Notes under the pieces: generated by a model
What the model saw: the letters and a program-made list of their open reading frames with translations, nothing else
Databases searched by the model: none
What the model was told of the DNA's origin: nothing
Source: Planctomycetaceae bacterium
Lineage (GTDB): Bacteria > Planctomycetota > Planctomycetia > Planctomycetales > Planctomycetaceae
Length of the DNA: 6,041 bases
Assembly (NCBI GenBank): GCA_020426085.1
Contig: JAGQQP010000277.1
Span: 1 to 6,041 of the forward strand
Reading direction: 5' to 3'
Part shown: positions 1 to 5,354 of the stretch, in pieces
Layout of the letters: each line of letters opens with the position of its first letter
How positions within the stretch are numbered: the first letter of the stretch is position 1
Made by a program: the position numbers and the translations under genes

Positions 1-908
1 CCCGTATTGGGACTGGTTTTATCGAACGCAAATGCATCCCGGTTATCCAGAAAATGTTTGACGTAGGTGATGGGGATCGCAAATCCCAGCCCTTCTCCCA
101 GAATCAGTTTCATGTTCGTGACACCGATCACCTCGCCCCGGGAATTAAACAGGGGGCCGCCACTGTTGCCGGGATTGATCTGAGTGGTCGTCTGAATATA
201 AACAATTCCCTGCATGTTCCGATTGCGCGTGCTGACGATTCCGCGAGAAACCGATCGTTCCAGACCCAGCGGGTTACCGATGGCAAAGACTTCCTCCCCT
301 TCCCGCTGCTGATCATTTTCTGCGAGATAGACGGTGCGAAATGCAAAATCTTTCTGTTGTGGAATACGCAACAGTGCCAGATCAAAAAAGGGATTGAGCG
401 CGAGAATTTCTACATCTTTGATTTGACGCCTCTGAAATTCTCCATTGGCCGTTCGGTGAAAAATCGTAACGGCAATCCGCGTTTCTTTCTCTACGACATG
501 ATAATTGGTGACACAATACCCCCGGTCGTTGATAATAAAACCGGAGCCCAGTCCACTGGGAGTTTGAACGAGCGTCACTGCTTCTCCATACAACCGGGCC
601 AGTTCCTTGATACTTTTGACCGGTAGTTCCGCTACGGAGTATATTTTGTCCTTACTTTTGGAAACCGGTGTTTTACCATCAGATGTTTTTTCTGATTTAC
701 TGCGAGAACGGATCTGTTCCAGCGGGATTCTCAGCACCTCAAAGCCGATATCAACCAGGAGGTGATCGTTACTCTGCTTGAGAACATCGCCTTCGATTTT
801 ATGACCACTGACCAGCTCTATCCAGTCGGCTTGAGCATCACTGACAAAGCCTGGAAACGTTAAGAGAACAGAGAGCAGTAGTCCGAGGTGCCAATAATTG
901 CGAATCAT
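1..908 (-). CDS. Exported HtrA-like trypsin-type serine protease (C-terminal part cut by window edge)
   Basis: The frame stays open from ATG at 908 to the window edge, giving 302 residues without the C terminus. Residues 1-27 form a signal peptide with an AQA cleavage site, so the enzyme should act in the periplasm or envelope. Residues 28-66 (start DWIELVSGHKIEGDVL) look like a small SH3-like beta-barrel, and 67-90 are a Lys/Ser-rich linker. The chymotrypsin-fold protease domain begins near residue 105 and has a complete triad: His137 in TNYHVV, Asp176 in FFDLALL, and Ser249 in GNSGGPL. The motif AIGNPLG near 209-215 is also typical of the S1C/HtrA family, which degrades or refolds damaged envelope proteins. 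A ribosome site AGAGGA lies 10 nt before the ATG. Whether a PDZ domain follows cannot be seen. The gene lies 72 bp after the cytochrome gene on the same strand with no visible terminator between, so it is probably co-transcribed. Family assignment is secure; substrate and exact subfamily are unknown. Confidence 0.93.
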   Translation of the reverse strand, partial: MIRNYWHLGLLLSVLLTFPGFVSDAQADWIELVSGHKIEGDVLKQSNDHLLVDIGFEVLRIPLEQIRSRSKSEKTSDGKTPVSKSKDKIYSVAELPVKSIKELARLYGEAVTLVQTPSGLGSGFIINDRGYCVTNYHVVEKETRIAVTIFHRTANGEFQRRQIKDVEILALNPFFDLALLRIPQQKDFAFRTVYLAENDQQREGEEVFAIGNPLGLERSVSRGIVSTRNRNMQGIVYIQTTTQINPGNSGGPLFNSRGEVIGVTNMKLILGEGLGFAIPITYVKHFLDNRDAFAFDKTSPNT

Positions 909-980
909 TCCGTCGATTTCCTCTATTGCTGTTGTATGCTGATATGGGACGTAGAGCGAACGTTTTGATTTCCAGAGAGA

Positions 981-2093
981 CTACTCTTTATATTCACTGT
1001 GACATTCAGTGCATGCCTTATAAACGCGGGTTAAACCTTTATCAAAATCAGGGAAGTTATCAGCTTTCGCTGCTTCTACCATCTGCAGGCTGGCCTCTGT
1101 CATCGGATTGGCATGCCCCAGAAACCCCTTGTCGTCCACGTATCCATAACCTTCGGTTGTGATGACTTTGGCAATCGCCGCCAGCAGGTGTGCTTCTTCA
1201 ATGACCTTTTCTTTTTCTGATTTTAAAGCGTCTGCATTACCCACATTGGATTTCAACCATTTAGAAGCAATATCAGCCCGCTTCATCAGATCCCCCATTG
1301 AGGCAACATCACTGATAGGCTTTTTATCTTCGGAATCGGGAACACCCGCAGGCAGACTGCCATTCATGATGACAATCATCTGCTCGTAAGGAACCTGGAT
1401 TTCGCGATAAGATTTGGCACCACGCATTAACTGCTTCGACGAAATTCCGGCAGCCAGGTCACGCAGGTATTTCGCATTCTTTTTCCAGCCAATATCGTCC
1501 GGATGCTCTGCTGCAATTTCCGCAAGGGCCGCCAGAGTAGAAGTGAACGTAGGCAGTTCCAGATAAGTAGTATTATATGTTCCTACGGACTGCATATTTT
1601 TGGTCAGGCGATTGCGGATATCTTTAACCACTGAGTCAAGCACGGGCATCGGAATGATGGTTTTCCAGTCAACCCCTCCCGCTGCTGCGGCAGGCTGTGC
1701 GTCTGCCGTTTTCATTTCTGCTGCGGGGGTTGTATTCGCAGGGGTTACCGCGACAGTATTCCCCGGTAGCGCAACGGGAGTCACAGATTGCTGATTTCCA
1801 GCGACCGCAAGAGGATTATCAAACCAGACATCGTAAGGGATGCCGTCGATCATTTTGCGACCGTCATCCTGTTTTTCTTCTTTTTTAGCAGGTGTAGTCT
1901 GTGTGTTCTGCGCGACCTGCGAAGGAGACGCAGCAGGTGCAGGCGTTGTCTGCTGGGGAGCTACTTGTGCGGGAGCAGGTGCGGGCTCACTTCCTCCGCA
2001 TCCAGTCAAAAGAGCAGACGATAGCGTGCCACAAATTAACACAGGTGTGTAATAGAACGGTTTGCCGTACCACCGGAAGGCCGGTCTGTTCAT
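981..2093 (-). CDS. Lipoprotein with C-terminal heme c site, cytochrome c'-like
   Basis: The product has 370 residues. After a basic N terminus and a hydrophobic stretch there is a lipobox LTGC, with Cys32 as the lipidated residue, so the mature protein should be membrane-anchored on the periplasmic side. Residues 33-75 are a Pro/Ala/Gln/Thr-rich linker, 76-98 an ordered-looking island containing IDGIPYDVWFDNPLAVA, and 99-140 a second Ala/Pro/Thr-rich linker. Residues 143-370 look mostly helical and end with CTECH at 361-365, five residues from the C terminus. A CxxCH in the last helix, next to the C terminus, is the layout of the cytochrome c' (type II) four-helix bundle, which binds one heme and handles gases or electrons. 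The helical region, about 225 residues, is longer than the usual 120-130, so it may hold a second, heme-less bundle or an added domain. Redox partner and ligand are not known. Covalent heme c and export are strongly supported; the cytochrome c' assignment is moderate. Confidence 0.85.
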   Translation of the reverse strand: MNRPAFRWYGKPFYYTPVLICGTLSSALLTGCGGSEPAPAPAQVAPQQTTPAPAASPSQVAQNTQTTPAKKEEKQDDGRKMIDGIPYDVWFDNPLAVAGNQQSVTPVALPGNTVAVTPANTTPAAEMKTADAQPAAAAGGVDWKTIIPMPVLDSVVKDIRNRLTKNMQSVGTYNTTYLELPTFTSTLAALAEIAAEHPDDIGWKKNAKYLRDLAAGISSKQLMRGAKSYREIQVPYEQMIVIMNGSLPAGVPDSEDKKPISDVASMGDLMKRADIASKWLKSNVGNADALKSEKEKVIEEAHLLAAIAKVITTEGYGYVDDKGFLGHANPMTEASLQMVEAAKADNFPDFDKGLTRVYKACTECHSEYKE

Positions 2094-2099
2094 GGATGT

Positions 2100-2106
2100 C
2101 TCCCTC
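2100..2106 (-). promoter_or_regulatory. Ribosome binding site that fixes the cytochrome start
   Basis: On the minus strand GAGGGAG sits 6 nt before the ATG at 2093, close to ideal spacing. An in-frame TTG at 2108 would add five residues (reading to MRETSM), but it overlaps this ribosome site and has no equally good site of its own. The ATG at 2093 is therefore preferred. Confidence 0.8.
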
Positions 2107-2131
2107 AAGTCCTTGAAATTAAACCAATTAG

Positions 2132-2160
2132 ATTATGTGTTATATGGGCACGGCTTGCAA
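2132..2160 (-). promoter_or_regulatory. Candidate sigma70-type promoter of the cytochrome/HtrA operon
   Basis: Read on the minus strand, TTGCAA (2160-2155, four of six matches to the -35 consensus) is followed by exactly 17 nt and CATAAT (2137-2132, five of six matches to the -10 consensus). Transcription would start near 2125, leaving a leader of about 32 nt before the cytochrome ATG. The spacing and position make this the best promoter candidate in the window, but it has not been tested. Confidence 0.5.
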
Positions 2161-2460
2161 CTGCATCTCTGCAGGATTGTAAAAATCTTATTCCAATCTG
2201 TACAGGTTTTCCGATTCCAAATCTCTGCTTTTCAAATTTCCCATGTGTCTAAATCAAATCGAATCCAGACTGAATTCACGTGGAAACAGATCCAAACTCG
2301 ACTGCCTGTCAAATTATTCCGGTAAGTAAAACAGGGGCTGTTTGGTTGATTACGCAAAAATATCCCTGCCAACCCTTGTCATCTCAAACTCCACTTATTA
2401 TCTCTGACCATTATCAGGTACGTAACTGATACCGGTTTTTCACCTGCTCTACTTAATTAA

Positions 2461-2491
2461 TTGGCGACTCGAGTTGACAGTAGAGTATAAT
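2461..2491 (+). promoter_or_regulatory. Possible promoter upstream of the Cys-rich gene (perfect -10, poor -35)
   Basis: TATAAT at 2486-2491 matches the -10 consensus exactly. The best upstream hexamer at usable distance is TTGGCG at 2461-2466, with a 19-nt spacer that is longer than ideal. A perfect TTGACA at 2474-2479 is only 6 nt away and cannot pair with this -10 in a normal sigma70 promoter. If used, the start would be near 2498 and the leader about 155 nt long. Alternatives nearer the gene exist, for example TTGTCG (2574) with a 17-nt spacer to TTTTAT (2597), so the true promoter is uncertain. Confidence 0.3.
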
Positions 2492-2590
2492 TTGTCTGGT
2501 GGACAACTGCGAAAACGAACTGACTATTCATCTGCTTGATCATTTAACATTCTGGAGAATGCCAGCAAGCACGTTGTCGGGGGAAACAAC

Positions 2591-2606
2591 ATTGATTTTT
2601 ATCAAT
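2591..2606. promoter_or_regulatory. Perfect palindrome matching the FNR/Anr-type binding consensus
   Basis: The sequence ATTGAT-TTTT-ATCAAT is a 6-bp perfect inverted repeat whose core TTGAT-N4-ATCAA is identical to the consensus of FNR/Anr/Dnr regulators of the Crp-Fnr family. It lies 48 bp upstream of the Cys-rich start codon. Its centre (2598.5) is not at a standard activating distance from any promoter I can see, and it would overlap a weak -10 (TTTTAT, 2597-2602), which would suit repression. It could also be a small RNA hairpin in the leader, or chance. Binding is an inference. Confidence 0.35.
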
Positions 2607-2654
2607 CAGCTGCCTTAATGGAGTTCACCCAGGTAGCAAAAGGAGTATTCAGAG

Positions 2655-3119
2655 ATGAACAAGATTGTTTGTTACACTTTAGGTATGATTGCCTTGACCG
2701 TTTCAACTGCTCAAGCTCAGGGTCCCTCATTCAATCTGGGACAAGGGCTATTGTTGAGCCAGACGACTGCAGTACCGCCAGCAGTCAGTCCTGTACCAAT
2801 GCCTGAGTTGGCACCTCAGCCGTATGAACAGCATGTTGCCTCCCAGGAGATCCCTGTATTTGATTGTGTCAAATACAAGCGTCCCCGCAACATTGCTCCC
2901 TGTTCCAATCCAAAATTTGTAACCATTGTTGATCCTTGTGCACCTAAACACAGCTGTTGCGAACCAGGATGTGTGGCTGTGGAAATTTGTGCTCCAAGTT
3001 GTGCCTGCGAATGCGTTCGCTGCACTAAAGATGGTCGTCGTAAAGTTTTTGATTACGGGAAATACAGTGTAGTCGTTGAATCTCACCGTGGTAAAGTCAC
3101 TGTGACCTACCGCAGCTAA
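2655..3119 (+). CDS. Small secreted cysteine-rich protein, function unknown
   Basis: I do not recognise a named family. The product has 154 residues. Residues 1-21 are a signal peptide ending in AQA, so a protein of about 133 residues should be exported. Residues 22-65 are rich in Pro, Ala and Gln. Residues 71-123 hold 11 cysteines (71, 83, 95, 101, 102, 106, 112, 116, 118, 120, 123), including the run CACEC followed by CVRC; the first three are spaced exactly 12 apart. The tail 124-154 is basic (KDGRRK) and then looks like a beta hairpin (DYGKYSVVVES, GKVTVTY). A strong ribosome site AAAGGAG (2639-2645) lies 9 nt before the ATG. Frequent GGT, CGT and GCT codons, six tandem stops and a strong terminator suggest high expression. 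The cysteines could form disulfides that cross-link an envelope or surface layer, or bind metal; the sequence does not decide. It stands alone, facing away from the cytochrome operon. Confidence 0.85.
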   Translation: MNKIVCYTLGMIALTVSTAQAQGPSFNLGQGLLLSQTTAVPPAVSPVPMPELAPQPYEQHVASQEIPVFDCVKYKRPRNIAPCSNPKFVTIVDPCAPKHSCCEPGCVAVEICAPSCACECVRCTKDGRRKVFDYGKYSVVVESHRGKVTVTYRS

Positions 3120-3150
3120 TGATAATAGTAGTAGCTTCATCACAATAATT

Positions 3151-3187
3151 AACAGCCGGGAACAATTTTGTTTCCGGCTGTTTTTTT
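3151..3187 (+). terminator. Rho-independent terminator of the Cys-rich gene
   Basis: A 14-bp stem (3151-3164 with 3169-3182, one G-U pair, core CAGCCGG/CCGGCTG) with a 4-nt loop is followed by an unbroken T run at 3181-3187. It begins 31 bp after the stop codon at 3117-3119. It also lies 28 bp beyond the stop of the convergent symporter gene; on that strand the stem is followed only by TTAATTATT, so termination in that direction may be weaker. Confidence 0.9.
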
Positions 3188-3215
3188 CGCTGTGATATAA
3201 ACGTATTGAGTGGTA

Positions 3216-5183
3216 TCAGGCGACTTTGGCCAGGAACTGTGTCAGAAAGATGATTGCGGCCACCGCTCCCCATGCCAGAGCAAACCCTGCCAGGTCCTGA
3301 AATGTTGGATAAGGGATTTCAATATCCTTCGAGTTGGGGAACAGCTTTCTCCCCATCGGTTCCGGTTCTGCCGGCAGTGTGCAGGGGGCATCAATCACTT
3401 CGTTCAATTTCACAGGTGTATGCATCAGCTTGTAGAAATGGTCCAGCTTTTCCTGTGACTGGCGCGGCGTCAGGAAACTCACAAGAATACCACTCAGAAT
3501 CGCCAGGCTCATGAAAGAGAACATCTGCCAGACGTCTTTCATTTCGTTGCCTGATTTAAACATGCTCTCGGGAAATATTCCCGAGTTGTATAAAACATCA
3601 GCATGAAACGCGACGATGGTCCAGACAACAATACCAGTGATTGTTGAAACCCAGACCGAGATCACATTCCAGCGTCGCCAGATGATGCCAAACCAGAGGC
3701 TGATGCCGATACAGGCCGGCGTTTTGACGATGGTTTTCAAGGCGTCAATAATATCTGTAAATGTCGTCTGCAGGATCAGCGCCAGGATCACAATCACGAG
3801 ACCTGCCAGACGTCCGACCCACAGATAATGCCGTTGCGACCGGTTTTTGACGATGCATTTCCGGTAGATATTTTCGGTAAATAAACCACTGGAAATAATC
3901 ATCTGGGCATCGCTGGTACTCATGACCGCCGCCAGCAGGGATGCCAGCAATAGACCGATCAGGCCAGGCGCAATGCGTGGTAGAATATCATGGGCCGCCA
4001 TACCGAACAGTTTGTCAGCGAAATTCTTATCGGTTGCCTCAACTTTTGCTTTTTCTTCTGCTGAAAGCTGATCATATTCAGGACTGGCGCGGACCAGCAG
4101 GGACTGATAGACAGCCTGATCCGCCGGATCGGGCGATGTTTTTAAGGGACTGTCATCCCCCATGTACCAGACAATGCAGGCCAGACCGGTAAATGTCCAG
4201 GCGACGGTACAGAATCGTTTCAGAAAATTACCGACCGTGAATCCAAAACGGCCTTCATATTCAGTCTTTCCTGCTCCACAGACCCCCATGATGTGTGGTT
4301 GAATCACAATGCCGGCCAGCGCAGTGATAGATAACATACATACATAAAACGGGGTAATCGGTTCTCCCATGGTGGCCGCCAGTTCGGGACTGACCGTCAG
4401 GTCCAGCATTCCCTTTTTGAGATCGGACTGCTGATGCAGCATTCCAAACCCGCCTATTTCGTAGAACACGAATGGGAGCAGCAGGAATGAAAACACAATC
4501 GTTAAGATCCCCTGGATAAAGTCGGTGATAATCGCAGCTCCCAGTCCGCCCGCCATCCCGTAAATCACAAACATGACGGTCACGGCCAGAATCGCGAATT
4601 CATACCCCTGCAGCCTGCGTTCCGTGATGTGAAACGTTTTTTCCTTCGTATCCCATTCAGCAGCAGGCACCATGATATTGGCTTCAACGGAAAGCCGATC
4701 CAGTTCATTCCCGGTTAAAGCATCGACCATCTTGCCTGTACCAAACAGGCCGCCAGCGATAAATGTAATCGAGATGGCAATGCCGTAAAAAGAATACATG
4801 ACAGCCGTCGGCCCGTTAAAACGGGTTTCAAAGAAGTCCGCAGTTGTCAGAGCACGCATGCGACGCATGAGGGGGGCAACAATCCAGTAGAACGGAGTAG
4901 CCCACAACCAGAGAAACTGCCACCAGATACCTGCCAGACCTGACCGCCACGTACCAGCAACAACGCTGATGGCCTGTTCGCTACTCGTTCCCGAGCCGAA
5001 AGCAAAGAACATCATGAAGACTTTACCGAAACGGCGGCCCCCCATGAAGAAGTCTGCCATGTCTTTGACCTTTTTGACAGACCAGAGACCAATGGCGAGA
5101 ATGACAACAAAGTACAGAGCCAGTATGATCCAGTCGGCGGTATGCAGTCCCAACCAGGTATTTTTTTCAGCGGCAAACAGCAT
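3216..5183 (-). CDS. Sodium:solute symporter (SSF / SLC5 family)
   Basis: The 655-residue product is a multi-pass inner-membrane protein that should couple sodium influx to uptake of a solute; the substrate cannot be told from sequence. Hydrophobic segments fit about 13-14 helices, roughly at 17-34, 54-74, 84-105, 128-148, 194-211, 213-242, 276-300, 323-341, 403-422, 453-472, 488-503, 508-526, 554-572 and 630-650. Family hallmarks are DFFMGGR at 44-50 after the first helix, FGSGTSSEQAIS (62-73) in the second, and LLASLLAAVMSTSDAQ (412-427), whose MSTSD serines and threonine fall where SSF carriers bind sodium. Two soluble inserts occur at about 155-192 and 342-400, and a soluble stretch at 573-628 (with EKLDHFYKLMHTPV) precedes the last helix. 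The ATG at 5183 is supported by TGAGGGT 7 nt upstream. The gene is divergent from murD and converges on the Cys-rich gene, so it is probably transcribed alone. Confidence 0.93.
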   Translation of the reverse strand: MLFAAEKNTWLGLHTADWIILALYFVVILAIGLWSVKKVKDMADFFMGGRRFGKVFMMFFAFGSGTSSEQAISVVAGTWRSGLAGIWWQFLWLWATPFYWIVAPLMRRMRALTTADFFETRFNGPTAVMYSFYGIAISITFIAGGLFGTGKMVDALTGNELDRLSVEANIMVPAAEWDTKEKTFHITERRLQGYEFAILAVTVMFVIYGMAGGLGAAIITDFIQGILTIVFSFLLLPFVFYEIGGFGMLHQQSDLKKGMLDLTVSPELAATMGEPITPFYVCMLSITALAGIVIQPHIMGVCGAGKTEYEGRFGFTVGNFLKRFCTVAWTFTGLACIVWYMGDDSPLKTSPDPADQAVYQSLLVRASPEYDQLSAEEKAKVEATDKNFADKLFGMAAHDILPRIAPGLIGLLLASLLAAVMSTSDAQMIISSGLFTENIYRKCIVKNRSQRHYLWVGRLAGLVIVILALILQTTFTDIIDALKTIVKTPACIGISLWFGIIWRRWNVISVWVSTITGIVVWTIVAFHADVLYNSGIFPESMFKSGNEMKDVWQMFSFMSLAILSGILVSFLTPRQSQEKLDHFYKLMHTPVKLNEVIDAPCTLPAEPEPMGRKLFPNSKDIEIPYPTFQDLAGFALAWGAVAAIIFLTQFLAKVA

Positions 5184-5354
5184 CGGCTGACCCTCATTTT
5201 GAACAGTTGATTTGTAATCTTTGTTTCGAAATCAGACTACCGCGGATTCACAAATTATGCAAACCTACTGATGCCTGAATGAACTCCTCAGGTATCTTCC
5301 CTGTATTTCAGCATGGTTCTTGCAGACCAATAGAAATGATCAGAAACACATTGC
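5184..5354. promoter_or_regulatory. Divergent intergenic region of symporter and murD
   Basis: These 171 bp must drive both genes. For the symporter, CATAAT on the minus strand (5259-5254, five of six matches) is a possible -10, but the -35 position holds only a weak match. For murD no convincing promoter was found. An 8-bp imperfect inverted repeat (5271-5278 with 5288-5295, core CCTGA/TCAGG, 9-nt loop, one G-U) lies between them and has no T run, so it is not a terminator; it could be an operator or leader hairpin. Confidence 0.4.

Larger units (their letters stand above)
2161..2654. other. Non-coding region between divergent cytochrome and Cys-rich genes
   Basis: No credible gene is present: open frames here are short, lack ribosome sites and show no protein-like composition. 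The stretch is more AT-rich than the genes on either side. Besides the elements listed separately it contains small inverted repeats: AAACAG/CTGTTT with a 3-nt loop (2329-2343), TATCAG/CTGATA with an 8-nt loop (2412-2431), and TTGTC/GACAA with a 5-nt loop (2492-2506). Such short repeats are expected by chance in a region this size. The right end holds the leader of the Cys-rich gene. No tRNA, riboswitch or known small RNA was recognised. Confidence 0.6.

Noticed and set aside
54..626. A 190-residue open frame on the plus strand
   Set aside because: It lies antisense to the HtrA-like protease, whose full catalytic triad and signal peptide prove the minus-strand frame. The plus-strand translation has no recognisable motif.
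1600..2052. Several short plus-strand frames rich in Arg, Ser, Cys or Val
   Set aside because: They are antisense readings of the Pro/Ala-rich linker region of the cytochrome gene, which naturally lacks stops because of its base composition.
2094..2108. TTG start at 2108 giving a five-residue longer cytochrome
   Set aside because: The TTG overlaps the ribosome site that serves the ATG at 2093, and has no comparable site upstream of it.
2062..2325. An 87-residue plus-strand frame reaching into the intergenic region
   Set aside because: It starts inside the cytochrome coding region on the opposite strand, has no ribosome site, and its translation has no signal or domain-like pattern.
2329..2343. 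AAACAG/CTGTTT hairpin as a possible terminator
   Set aside because: The stem is short, AT-rich and has no following T run on either strand, and no gene ends here.
2552..2565. CTGG/CCAG mini-hairpin upstream of the Cys-rich gene
   Set aside because: A 4-bp stem is well within chance expectation and is not followed by any functional context.
2748..3143. A 131-residue open frame on the minus strand
   Set aside because: It is antisense to the Cys-rich gene, which has a signal peptide, strong ribosome site and terminator. The antisense start lies among the tandem stop codons and has no ribosome site.
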